DNA from: CBDCVO01 sp965223085
GTDB taxonomy: Bacteria; Pseudomonadota; Gammaproteobacteria; Ga0077536
Assembly (NCBI GenBank): GCA_965223085.1
Contig: OZ244981.1
Span: 62,001-126,000, forward strand
Direction: 5' to 3'
Length of the DNA: 64,000 bases
The notes below the pieces were generated by a model, which made no database searches, was not told where the DNA came from, and saw only the letters and a list, made by a program, of their open reading frames with translations. Both the position numbers and the translations under genes were made by a program. This document shows positions 9,134 to 17,091 of this stretch, piece by piece (within the stretch, counting starts at the first letter, position 1; each line of letters begins with the position of its first letter).

Positions 9134-10966
9134 CTATTCCACGGTAACGGATTTCGCCAAGTTGCGGGGTTGATCGACATCCGCGCCTTTCAACACCGCG
9201 ACGTGGTAGGCGAAGAGCTGCAAAGGCACCGTGTAGACGATCGGGGCGATTTCGTCCGCGACCGGCGTCATGGGTACGACGACGATTCCGGGGGTCGAGG
9301 TCACAGGGACGCGGGAATCAGCAAAAATCGTCAACTGTCCACCGCGTGCGCGGACTTCTTCGAGATTGGACTTGAGTTTTTCTAGCAATTCGTTGCTCGG
9401 CGCGACGGCGACTACCGGCATATCATCGTCGACCAGCGCAAGCGGTCCATGCTTCAATTCTCCGGCCGGATACGCTTCGGCGTGAATGTATGAGATCTCC
9501 TTGATTTTGAGCGCGCCCTCCATCGCGACTGGATACATGGAGCCACGCCCCAGGTATAGCGTATGGTGTTTGTTAACGAATGCTTCGGCAAGTTCCTCCA
9601 CGGTATCGTTTAGCTCGAGCGCGCTATTGACGCGTCCCGGGACGCTTTCTAGAAGCTTGGTTAATGCCAGCTCTCTTTCTTTGCTCAAACCGTTACGGCG
9701 GCCGAGCACGAGTACCAGCATCATTAAAGCCACGAGCTGAGTAGTAAACGCTTTCGTCGACGCCACACCAATTTCGGGCCCAGCTCGGGTCATGAGCACC
9801 AACTCAGATTCCCGCGTCAAAGAACTTTCCGGCACGTTGCACACTGCCAGTGTGTGCGCGAACCCCCACTGCTTCGCTTGGCGCAGGGCGGCCAAGGTAT
9901 CGGCTGTTTCACCGGACTGAGAAATCGTTACAAACAGCGAACGGGCTTGCACTACGGGCTGCCGATAGCGGAATTCGGATGCTACCTCTACCGAGCATGG
10001 GATGCCTGCGAGCCCTTCGAACCAATAGCGTGCAACCATGCCGGCATGGTAGCTGGTCCCGCAAGCGACGATCGTCACCGCGACGATGTTATCGAATACC
10101 GCCGCGGCGTTGTCGCCAAACGTCGCATCACTCACACAAGCTTCGACGATCCGCCCTTCGAGCGTGTCGGCAACGGCGCGCGGTTGCGTGAAAATTTCCT
10201 TGAGCATGAAATGCCGATAGCCGGACTTCTCCGTGGCATCAGCGCTTAGCTTGGACACCGATTCCTGGCGTTCGACGATAGCCCCATCACCGTCGTAAAT
10301 CACGATATTCTCACGCGTCAAAACGGCGACGTCGCCATCTTCGAGAAAGATAAAACGTTGTGTGACTGGCAATAATGCAAAAACATCTGAGGCGATGAAA
10401 TTTTCTCCGATGCCGAGTCCGATCACTAAAGGACTGCCACGACGAGCCGTGACGAGACGATCGGGTTCATCTTGAGTTATTACGCCTAAGGCGTAAGCGC
10501 CTTCGAAATCCGCGCTTGCAGTGCGAACCGCGGCGACCAGATCCATACCGGTGCTCAAATAGCGGTGGATTTGATTGAGCCCGACTTCGGTATCTGTGTC
10601 TGAAGAAAACCCGTAACCGGCGGTGATTTGCTCCGCTTTCAACTCGGCGTGATTTTCAATAATCCCATTGTGCACGAGGGCGATTTCGCCGCGGCACATA
10701 TGCGGGTGCGCATTCCGTACACTCGGCACGCCGTGGGTAGCCCAACGGGTGTGCGCGACACCTAAACCGCCATCCAGCGGCGTCTTTGCCAACGCGGCTT
10801 CTAAAGCCGCCACTTTGCCTTGCACGCGTAGGCGGTCGATGCACGCCGCATCGTTGAGCACCGCCATGCCGGCAGAATCATAGCCGCGGTATTCGAGCCG
10901 TTTTAATCCTTCGAGAAGAATGGGCGCCACATGGCGCTGCGCGACTGCGCCGACAATTCCACACAT
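9134..10966 (-). CDS. glmS: Glutamine-fructose-6-phosphate aminotransferase (isomerizing)
   Basis: Makes glucosamine-6-phosphate from fructose-6-phosphate and glutamine, the entry to UDP-GlcNAc for wall and LPS. 610 residues, the usual length. After Met removal the N-terminal Cys (MCGIVGAVAQRH) is the glutaminase nucleophile. Two SIS domains (SQSGETADTLAAL; LGRGSMYPVAMEGALKIKE) and the conserved C-terminus PRNLAKSVTVE are present. No glmS ribozyme is visible in the short upstream gap. UDP-GlcNAc is also the precursor for several sugars predicted from the polysaccharide region to the right. Confidence 0.97.
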   Translation of the reverse strand: MCGIVGAVAQRHVAPILLEGLKRLEYRGYDSAGMAVLNDAACIDRLRVQGKVAALEAALAKTPLDGGLGVAHTRWATHGVPSVRNAHPHMCRGEIALVHNGIIENHAELKAEQITAGYGFSSDTDTEVGLNQIHRYLSTGMDLVAAVRTASADFEGAYALGVITQDEPDRLVTARRGSPLVIGLGIGENFIASDVFALLPVTQRFIFLEDGDVAVLTRENIVIYDGDGAIVERQESVSKLSADATEKSGYRHFMLKEIFTQPRAVADTLEGRIVEACVSDATFGDNAAAVFDNIVAVTIVACGTSYHAGMVARYWFEGLAGIPCSVEVASEFRYRQPVVQARSLFVTISQSGETADTLAALRQAKQWGFAHTLAVCNVPESSLTRESELVLMTRAGPEIGVASTKAFTTQLVALMMLVLVLGRRNGLSKERELALTKLLESVPGRVNSALELNDTVEELAEAFVNKHHTLYLGRGSMYPVAMEGALKIKEISYIHAEAYPAGELKHGPLALVDDDMPVVAVAPSNELLEKLKSNLEEVRARGGQLTIFADSRVPVTSTPGIVVVPMTPVADEIAPIVYTVPLQLFAYHVAVLKGADVDQPRNLAKSVTVE

Positions 10967-11033
10967 GAATTCATTCCGTCACGTTGCTTAGATTAGTCTT
11001 GGAGCCAGATAGCCTCCTAGCAGTCTATCGGCA

Positions 11034-11516
11034 CTATTCGCTACGGGTTTGACGCATCTGGGCGTGGATCCACCTGCGAGCCACTTGAGATTGGTTTGGG
11101 GTCAGAGAATGTTCCACAAAAATCAAATAATCGCGCGCGTTCTCATTGCCCCCTTTCCAAGCTTGAAATAGCCACGCATAGGCTTTCTGATTGTCCTGCT
11201 CAACGCCTAAGCCCCGTAAATAAAGCACGCCCAAATTCTTTTGTGCATCTGCGTTTCCGCCCCGCGCCGCTTTCGAAAACCATTGTGCAGCGGTGTCGAA
11301 TTCCCGCGCGACGCCTGCGCCAAGATAGTAGTGCAGCCCCAGATAATTCTGCGCACGGATGTCACCGGTTCGGGCCTGTGCCTGAAATAAACGCAACGCC
11401 CGTGCGTAGTCACCAGCTTCAAAAAGCTGCACGGGGTTGTCACCGGCCTCGCTACAAGCACCGAGACCGAGAGTAGCGCTCCCCATTGCCAGCCAAAACA
11501 AAAACCACCGCGGCAT
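11034..11516 (-). CDS. Sel1-repeat lipoprotein
   Basis: 160 residues. A signal peptide with lipobox LGAC (Cys21) predicts a lipid-anchored periplasmic or outer-membrane protein. Two or three Sel1/TPR-like helical repeats follow (LGLHYYLGAGVAREFDTAAQWFSKAA; LGVLYLRGLGVEQDNQKAYAW, each about 36 residues). Such proteins act as scaffolds; no specific partner can be inferred. It sits alone between glmS and tRNA-Pro. Confidence 0.8.
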   Translation of the reverse strand: MPRWFLFWLAMGSATLGLGACSEAGDNPVQLFEAGDYARALRLFQAQARTGDIRAQNYLGLHYYLGAGVAREFDTAAQWFSKAARGGNADAQKNLGVLYLRGLGVEQDNQKAYAWLFQAWKGGNENARDYLIFVEHSLTPNQSQVARRWIHAQMRQTRSE

Positions 11517-11568
11517 CGCCTCTACCAGTAAAAAAGGGATCCAGGTTAGGCCCGGGAAACGATCAGTT

Positions 11569-11645
11569 TGGTCGGGGCGGTGAGATTCGAACTCACGACC
11601 CCCACAACCCCATTGTGGTGCGCTACCAGGCTGCGCTACGCCCCG
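11569..11645 (-). tRNA. tRNA-Pro (anticodon GGG)
   Basis: A 77-base cloverleaf with encoded CCA. The acceptor stem is CGGGGCG/CGCCCCG, and the anticodon stem CCACA/TGTGG encloses loop ATGGGGT. The T-arm is GTGAG-TTCGAAT-CTCAC. The position downstream of ihfA-merR is the conserved one in gamma/betaproteobacteria. Confidence 0.97.
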
Positions 11646-11721
11646 TCGACAAAACTGACTTGCTGACTATTGTGCGTGCTCAAGCGGCGCGACGCCACAA
11701 CCAACGAAGACCCACAGCGCC

Positions 11722-12078
11722 TCAGCGCCGCAAAATATCGAGCACTTCCTCGAGCTCGGTACGCAATTGCCGCACGATCTGCTGGCTCATATTACTGTCC
11801 GCCTTGACTTCGTCACCGGCCAGACGCTGGCGCGCGCCACCGATGGTGAACCCATGTTCGTAGAGCAAGCTGCGGATTTGACGGATGAGGATAACGTCCT
11901 GGCGTTGATAATAGCGTCGATTCCCACGCCGTTTGATGGGTTTTAGTTGGGGAAACTCCTGCTCCCAGTAGCGCAATACATGCGGCTTGACCGCACATAA
12001 ATCGCTCACTTCGCCGATGGTAAAATACCGCTTACCCGGGATTGCCGGCAAAGACTCGTTATTCGACGCTTCCAGCAT
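11722..12078 (-). CDS. MerR-family regulator of the pheST-ihfA locus
   Basis: A 118-residue one-domain MerR-type protein. The N-terminal winged helix is FTIGEVSDLCAVKPHVLRYWEQEFPQLKP followed by RRGNRRYYQRQDV, with a short C-terminal coiled helix. It lacks an effector domain. This gene is almost always the last of the thrS-pheST-ihfA operon and its target is not established. Its start overlaps the ihfA 3' end by 20 bases. Confidence 0.88.
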   Translation of the reverse strand: MLEASNNESLPAIPGKRYFTIGEVSDLCAVKPHVLRYWEQEFPQLKPIKRRGNRRYYQRQDVILIRQIRSLLYEHGFTIGGARQRLAGDEVKADSNMSQQIVRQLRTELEEVLDILRR

Positions 12079-12358
12079 AGGCTTCCACTCTGGCTTTCAA
12101 TTTTTGTCCGGGTCGAAAAGTGACGACTCGACGTGCACTTATCGGGATCTCCTCACCTGTTTTAGGATTTCTCCCCGGTCGCTGGTTCTTATCGCGTAAA
12201 TCGAAGTTTCCGAATCCGGAAAGCTTGACCTGGTTGCCCTGCTCTAGCGAGGCGCGCACTTCTTCGAAAAACGCCTCGACGAGCTCTTTCGCTTCGCGCT
12301 TGTTGAGCCCCAAGTCCTCGAAAAGCCTCTCGGCCATGTCTGATTTCGTCAATGCCAT
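12059..12358 (-). CDS. ihfA: Integration host factor subunit alpha
   Basis: 99 residues of the HU/IHF fold: MALTKSDMAERLFEDLGLNKREAKELVEAFFEEV, then GFGNFDLRDKNQRPGRNPKTGE, the beta-arm with the intercalating proline. Paired with IhfB it bends DNA and commonly assists sigma-54 activation, recombination and replication. It follows pheT by two bases, as in other proteobacteria. Confidence 0.95.
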   Translation of the reverse strand: MALTKSDMAERLFEDLGLNKREAKELVEAFFEEVRASLEQGNQVKLSGFGNFDLRDKNQRPGRNPKTGEEIPISARRVVTFRPGQKLKARVEAYAGSVE

Positions 12359-12360
12359 TG

Positions 12361-14748
12361 CTAATTCCTCAGCGTTCCCCCCACGCGCAGCGCGATCGCA
12401 TTCAGTACCTCCGCCATGGCATCATCTACTTCAGAATCAGTTAATGTGCTCGATGCGGCCTGAAAAATCAAGCCCAATGATAAGCTTTTTTTGCCTGAAT
12501 CAATGCCTTGGCCTCGATACACGTCAAACAACTGAAGGTCCCGTAACAACCCCTTAGCGGCGCCGGACACGGCTTCTTGAACGGCTACCGCAGCCACGGA
12601 TTCGTCTACCACGATGTCGATATCACGACGCACCGAGGGGAAGCGTGACAGGGGTGTGAAGCTGGTCGCCGCCGCGGGCGGTAATGCCTCCAAGTCGATT
12701 TCGAACAACCAAGTTGACTCCGGGAGCTCGAAACTGCGGGCCAAACGCGGATGCAGTAACCCTAGTGTCGCGCAGGTTATTGGGCCGGTGTCGGAGGCAA
12801 CCGTCAACGCGGCCGCCTGGCCGGGATGCAAGGCAGGATGGGCGGCAGGCTTAGCCGGCGCCGCCGCGATACCCAGGGCATTCAAGCAACCAACGACGAG
12901 GTGCTTGAGGTCAAAAAAGTCCAACTCCCGACGATCGCCACCCCAATCCCCGGGCAACACTGCGCCGGTCGCCACCCCGGCTAACACGTGGCGCTGCTGA
13001 CCGCCGGCCGCATCGCCGCGGAAAATCCGCCCGATCTCGAAAAGCCGCAAATCGTGCCGCTGACGGTTGCAGTTGTAAGCGAGGGCATCGATGAGGCCGG
13101 GCCACAATGACGGTCGCATGACGGCCATATCGCTGGCGATCGGGTTGCGCAGCACCGGTGCCTGGGTACCCGGGGTGAAAGCAGCGACCTTCTCGGACGC
13201 AATGAAACTATAAGTGATCGCCTCGTAGAAGCCGTACGCCGTCAATTGCTCGCAGGCCGCACGAGCGCGTGTCAAGGGGCCCGCAACAATGCGCGGCGTC
13301 GGCGCAATGTCGGGCAAGCTGCGCGGGATCTGCCCATAGCCGACGAGGCGTGCGATTTCTTCGATAAGATCGACCTCGGCACGGAGGTCGAAGCGCCAGG
13401 GCGGCGGCGTCACTCGCCACGGTTGGCTCGCCCGCTCGACGCGCAGCCCTAATGACTCGAGAATGGTGCCGCACCGCGACGCCGGAACCGTCACGCCGAG
13501 TAACTCGGCTACCTTGCCGGGATCAAATGCAATCACCGCCCCGGGCGATCCGTGGGCTGCTGCTTGGGTCACGATCGTAGGCCCCGGCCGCCCGCCGCAA
13601 ATTTCGAGCAATAGCGCACTAGCGCGCTCGATCGCGCGCCCCTGGCCGGTGCCGTCTACGCCGCGTTCAAAGCGATGGGATGCATCCGTGTGCAGCCGAT
13701 GCTGGCGCGCAACGCCCGCTATTTCCACCGGTTCAAAAAAAGCGCTTTCGAGAAAAATGTCTTGCGAGTGCTGCTCGACCCCGCTGGCGAGGCCGCCCAT
13801 GATCCCCGCCAGCGCGACCGGACGCTGGTGGTCCGCGATCACTAAGGTTCGTGCATTCAAACCCAGCTCTTCACCGTCGAGCAATTGCAAACGCTCGTCG
13901 GCGTCGGCATAGCGCACGCGGATCCCCCCTTCAAGCGTGCTCAAGTCAAAGGCGTGCAGTGGTTGACCGAGCTCGAGCATCACATAGTTCGTTACATCGA
14001 CGACGGCATTGATCGCGCGCACGCCGGCACGGCGCAGACGCTCCCGCAACCATAGCGGCGTGGGTCGCCCGGCGCAGATGTCACGGATCACCCGCCCGGC
14101 GTAACAAGGACAGGCCTCCGGTGCCAGCAACTCGACGGCGAATGTCTCCTCGTGGTGAGCTGCAATCGGCGCGGGTGTGGGCAAGCTCACTAGCTGGTCG
14201 GTGAGCGCGCCGTATTCGCGCGCGAGTCCCCACAGCGACAAGCAATCACCGCGATTCGGTGTTAAGCCCACTTCGAAGATCGTATCGGGTAATTCAATGA
14301 GTGTATTTGCGCTCGTCCCAGGGGTCAGATCAGCCGCGAGCTCGACGATCCGATCCGCTTCTTCGCCCAAATCCAGCTCTGCATACGAACACAACATGCC
14401 GTGCGAGGTGGTACCGCGGAGGTCTCGCGCTGCGATTTCGCGGCCATCGGCCAGCGTCGTGCCGGGTAAGGCTAGCAAACTGAGTAAGCCAGCGCGCGCA
14501 TTCGGTGCACCACAGACGACGGTAGCGTTAGCGCCGCTGCCCACATCGACTTCACATACGCGGAGGTTCTGTGCCCGTGGGTGCGAGGCAGCGGTTTCGA
14601 TACGGGCGACGACAATGCTGGAGGCTAGCGACGCTAAGGCTTCGACGCGATCGACTTCGAGCCCCGCCATCGTTAGGCGCTCGGCAAACGCCGCTGACGA
14701 TTCGTCTATCGCGACAAACTCTGCCAACCAGTTACGTGAAAACTTCAT
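12361..14748 (-). CDS. pheT: Phenylalanyl-tRNA synthetase beta subunit
   Basis: 795 residues, the normal length. The order is an EMAP/tRNA-binding N-terminal domain (residues about 40-150), B3/B4 editing domain, B5 domain, the catalytic-like core and a C-terminal FDX-ACB anticodon domain (FTPLSRFPSVRRDIDIVVDE). It forms the alpha2beta2 enzyme with PheS, encoded 39 bases upstream. Confidence 0.97.
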   Translation of the reverse strand: MKFSRNWLAEFVAIDESSAAFAERLTMAGLEVDRVEALASLASSIVVARIETAASHPRAQNLRVCEVDVGSGANATVVCGAPNARAGLLSLLALPGTTLADGREIAARDLRGTTSHGMLCSYAELDLGEEADRIVELAADLTPGTSANTLIELPDTIFEVGLTPNRGDCLSLWGLAREYGALTDQLVSLPTPAPIAAHHEETFAVELLAPEACPCYAGRVIRDICAGRPTPLWLRERLRRAGVRAINAVVDVTNYVMLELGQPLHAFDLSTLEGGIRVRYADADERLQLLDGEELGLNARTLVIADHQRPVALAGIMGGLASGVEQHSQDIFLESAFFEPVEIAGVARQHRLHTDASHRFERGVDGTGQGRAIERASALLLEICGGRPGPTIVTQAAAHGSPGAVIAFDPGKVAELLGVTVPASRCGTILESLGLRVERASQPWRVTPPPWRFDLRAEVDLIEEIARLVGYGQIPRSLPDIAPTPRIVAGPLTRARAACEQLTAYGFYEAITYSFIASEKVAAFTPGTQAPVLRNPIASDMAVMRPSLWPGLIDALAYNCNRQRHDLRLFEIGRIFRGDAAGGQQRHVLAGVATGAVLPGDWGGDRRELDFFDLKHLVVGCLNALGIAAAPAKPAAHPALHPGQAAALTVASDTGPITCATLGLLHPRLARSFELPESTWLFEIDLEALPPAAATSFTPLSRFPSVRRDIDIVVDESVAAVAVQEAVSGAAKGLLRDLQLFDVYRGQGIDSGKKSLSLGLIFQAASSTLTDSEVDDAMAEVLNAIALRVGGTLRN

Positions 14749-14787
14749 CGCTGGTTCACCTGTCGCAGCTACCCTTGGCCGTCGTGT

Positions 14788-15792
14788 TCAACACCGGAAC
14801 TGGCCGAGAAACTGCACGTCGTTTTCGTAGAACAAGCGTAAGTCTTTCAGGCCAAAGCGCAGCATTGCCATCCGTTCGACGCCTAAGCCAAACGCAAAGC
14901 CGCGGTATTGGTCTGGATCGATGTTGACGTTGCGCAACACCTGGGGGTGAACCATGCCGCAACCCAAGACTTCAAGCCAATCGCTGATCCCATAGGCAGA
15001 TTGCAGTTTAATGTCGACTTCCGCCGACGGCTCCGTAAACGGAAAATACGAAGGGCGAAATCTAATCTGCAGATCCGGTTGGGCAAAAAATTCTTGCAAA
15101 AAAGCATGTAACAAACCTTTGAGATCCGCCATTGTCGCGGCCCTATCCACGAGCAAACCTTCGACCTGGTGAAACATGGGCGAATGCGTTTGATCATAAT
15201 CGCAGCGATAAACTCGACCGGGCGCGATGATTTGCAATGGCGGCCGACGCGCTTTCATGGCGCGAATTTGTACCGGTGAGGTATGCGTACGTAAAAGCGA
15301 TCCATCAGCAAAATAAAATGTATCGTGCATCGCCCGTGCGGGGTGGTGCGCGGGAATATTAAGCGCTTCGAAATTATGATAATCGTCTTCGATCTCTGGC
15401 CCATCGACGACTTCAAAGCCGGCCTGGGTGAACACGGAAACAATGCGCTGCAAGGTTTGGGTAATAGGATGCAATGCGCCGCGCTGCACGCCGCGGGCAG
15501 GCAAGGTAACATCAACCTGTGTAGCCGCCAAACTGGCGTCGAGCGCGGCCTCTTCTAGAATTTCCTTACGCCGAGTAATCGCGGTTGTCAATGAGGTTTT
15601 TGCCGCATTTATGCGTTGCCCCTGCACCGGCCGCTCGGCCGCAGGGAGTTTGCCCAAGCCTTTCAGGTGGGTCGTCAGTACCCCTTTTTTACCGAGATAT
15701 TTGACCCGTAGATCATCGAGCGCTGCAAGATCAGACGCGGCCTGGATTTCGCGCGTGGCATCGTTGATCAAAGTCTCGACATCATCGCTCAT
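14788..15792 (-). CDS. pheS: Phenylalanyl-tRNA synthetase alpha subunit
   Basis: Class II aminoacyl-tRNA synthetase catalytic subunit, 334 residues from the chosen ATG at 15792 (MSDDVETLIND); a Met seven codons earlier (15813) is less like the family. Motif 2 (GRVYRCDYDQTHSPMFHQVEG) and motif 3 (GFAFGLGVERMAMLRFG) are intact. The N-terminal coiled coil binds tRNA-Phe. It lies downstream of a strong terminator/attenuator-like hairpin after rplT. Confidence 0.96.
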   Translation of the reverse strand: MSDDVETLINDATREIQAASDLAALDDLRVKYLGKKGVLTTHLKGLGKLPAAERPVQGQRINAAKTSLTTAITRRKEILEEAALDASLAATQVDVTLPARGVQRGALHPITQTLQRIVSVFTQAGFEVVDGPEIEDDYHNFEALNIPAHHPARAMHDTFYFADGSLLRTHTSPVQIRAMKARRPPLQIIAPGRVYRCDYDQTHSPMFHQVEGLLVDRAATMADLKGLLHAFLQEFFAQPDLQIRFRPSYFPFTEPSAEVDIKLQSAYGISDWLEVLGCGMVHPQVLRNVNIDPDQYRGFAFGLGVERMAMLRFGLKDLRLFYENDVQFLGQFRC

Positions 15793-15857
15793 CGCAAACC
15801 ACCCACACTGCAACGTTGGGGTAAGAAAGTGTTGCCAAAGTCATTGCGTGCAAATAA

Positions 15858-15886
15858 AACGGGGAAAGGTGGTACCTTTCCCCGTT
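15858..15886 (-). terminator. Intrinsic terminator or attenuator between rplT and pheS
   Basis: A perfect 12-bp stem (AACGGGGAAAGG/CCTTTCCCCGTT) with a 5-base loop, followed on the minus strand by TTATTT. It lies about 30 bases after the rplT stop and 65 before pheS. In E. coli a similar site is the pheST attenuator, but no Phe-rich leader peptide is visible here. A partial terminator between the ribosomal and synthetase genes is the simpler reading. Confidence 0.85.
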
Positions 15887-15913
15887 CCACGGACGCGCCT
15901 GTTTAACGGCGTA

Positions 15914-16276
15914 TCAGGGAGCGGCTAATGCTTCCTTCGCTTGTTTCGCGAGATCCGCAAAAGCTGCTTTATCGTTGACGGCAAGATCCGCCAGTACTTT
16001 GCGATCCAACTCGATCGCCGCCCGCGAAAGGCCGTTGATAAAGCGAGAATACGACAGTCCGTGTTCGCGCGCCGCCGCATTGACGCGCACGATCCATAAG
16101 GCTCTAAATTGCCGTTTGCGTTGCCGACGATCGCGATAAGCATACTGTCCGGCCTTGGTCACCGCTTGTTTCGCGACGCGAAAAACATTCTTGCGTCGAC
16201 CGCGGTAGCCTTTCGCTTGTTTGATAACTTTTTTGTGTCGGGCGTGCGCCGTAACGCCGCGTTTTACTCGTGCCAT
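15914..16276 (-). CDS. rplT: 50S ribosomal protein L20
   Basis: A 120-residue, very basic protein beginning [20 protein letters not shown] with the family core [23 protein letters not shown]-like segment. It binds 23S rRNA early in assembly and, in E. coli, represses its own operon by binding the mRNA leader. Confidence 0.97.
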   Translation of the reverse strand: [120 protein letters not shown]

Positions 16277-16350
16277 ATTGCTTGGTCCTAGCCCGGATAC
16301 TGCGCCAGGCGCTCGCTGTGCTCGTGCAAACGTGTTGAATCAATAAGCGT

Positions 16351-16548
16351 TCAAGCTTTGGGAAGCAAGCGCGAAATGCTCGCCTCATCTGCTTGTGCCA
16401 CTAAAGTATTACCGCGCAAATGTCTTTTCCGCTTCTGACTCTTTTTTGTCAGAATATGACTCTTGTACGATTGGCGTCGCTTCACTCGACCGCTTGCGGT
16501 TCTCGAAAAACGTTTCGCCGCACCGCGGTTGGTACGGATTTTAGGCAT
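16351..16548 (-). CDS. rpmI: 50S ribosomal protein L35
   Basis: 65 residues, MPKIRTNRGAAKRFSRTASG, rich in Lys/Arg with the usual RRQSYKSHILTKKSQKRKRHLRG segment. It lies between infC and rplT in the canonical order. Confidence 0.96.
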   Translation of the reverse strand: MPKIRTNRGAAKRFSRTASGRVKRRQSYKSHILTKKSQKRKRHLRGNTLVAQADEASISRLLPKA

Positions 16549-16570
16549 TACATATCGTCCTTTGTCGCTA

Positions 16571-17089
16571 TCATTGGCGCTTCGGTGCCATCACCATGAC
16601 CATCTGTCGCCCTTCGAGCTTCGCGCGTTGCTCAATATTCGCGAGTTCGGCCAAATCTGTTTCAACCCGCTCTAGCATTTGCGCACCGAGTTCTTGATGC
16701 GCCATTTCCCGACCACGAAAACGCAGTGTTACTTTTACTTTGTCACCGTGTTCCAAAAAACGCTTCGCGTTGCGCATTTTGATGTCGTAATCACCGATAT
16801 CGGTACCAGGGCGCAGCTTTATTTCTTTGATTTGAATCTGTTTCTGCTTTTTCTTAGCCGCATGGCGCTTCTTGTTTTGATCAAACAAAAACTTGCCGTA
16901 ATCCATTACCCGACACACGGGCGGCTCTGCAGTAGGCACAATTTCGACGAGATCTAGGCCGGCTTCGAGCGCGCTGTGCAACGCGTCCGCGCTTGAAACA
17001 ATGCCGACGTTTTCACCCGCGGCATCGATCAAGCGCACGCGGGCGGCGTTAATATCTTCGTTGACGCGGTTTTTTTTCTCTGCTGCGAT
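16571..17089 (-). CDS. infC: Translation initiation factor IF-3, ATC start
   Basis: Binds the 30S subunit, blocks 50S joining and checks the start codon. The frame stays open upstream of the first GTG (17038) with family-like sequence KNRVNEDINAARVRLID, so the GTG start would delete a conserved part of the N-domain. The first plausible initiator is ATC at 17089, with GGAG exactly 8 bases before it, giving 172 residues, the family length. Rare AUU/AUC/AUA starts are established for infC and let IF-3 repress itself by discriminating against its own start codon. The ATC lies 2 bases after the thrS stop. Confidence 0.93.
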   Translation of the reverse strand: MAAEKKNRVNEDINAARVRLIDAAGENVGIVSSADALHSALEAGLDLVEIVPTAEPPVCRVMDYGKFLFDQNKKRHAAKKKQKQIQIKEIKLRPGTDIGDYDIKMRNAKRFLEHGDKVKVTLRFRGREMAHQELGAQMLERVETDLAELANIEQRAKLEGRQMVMVMAPKRQ

Positions 17090-17091
17090 AT

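Noticed and set aside
10967..11033. Possible glmS riboswitch/ribozyme
   Set aside because: The gap is only 67 bases, far too short, and that ribozyme is mainly a Gram-positive feature.
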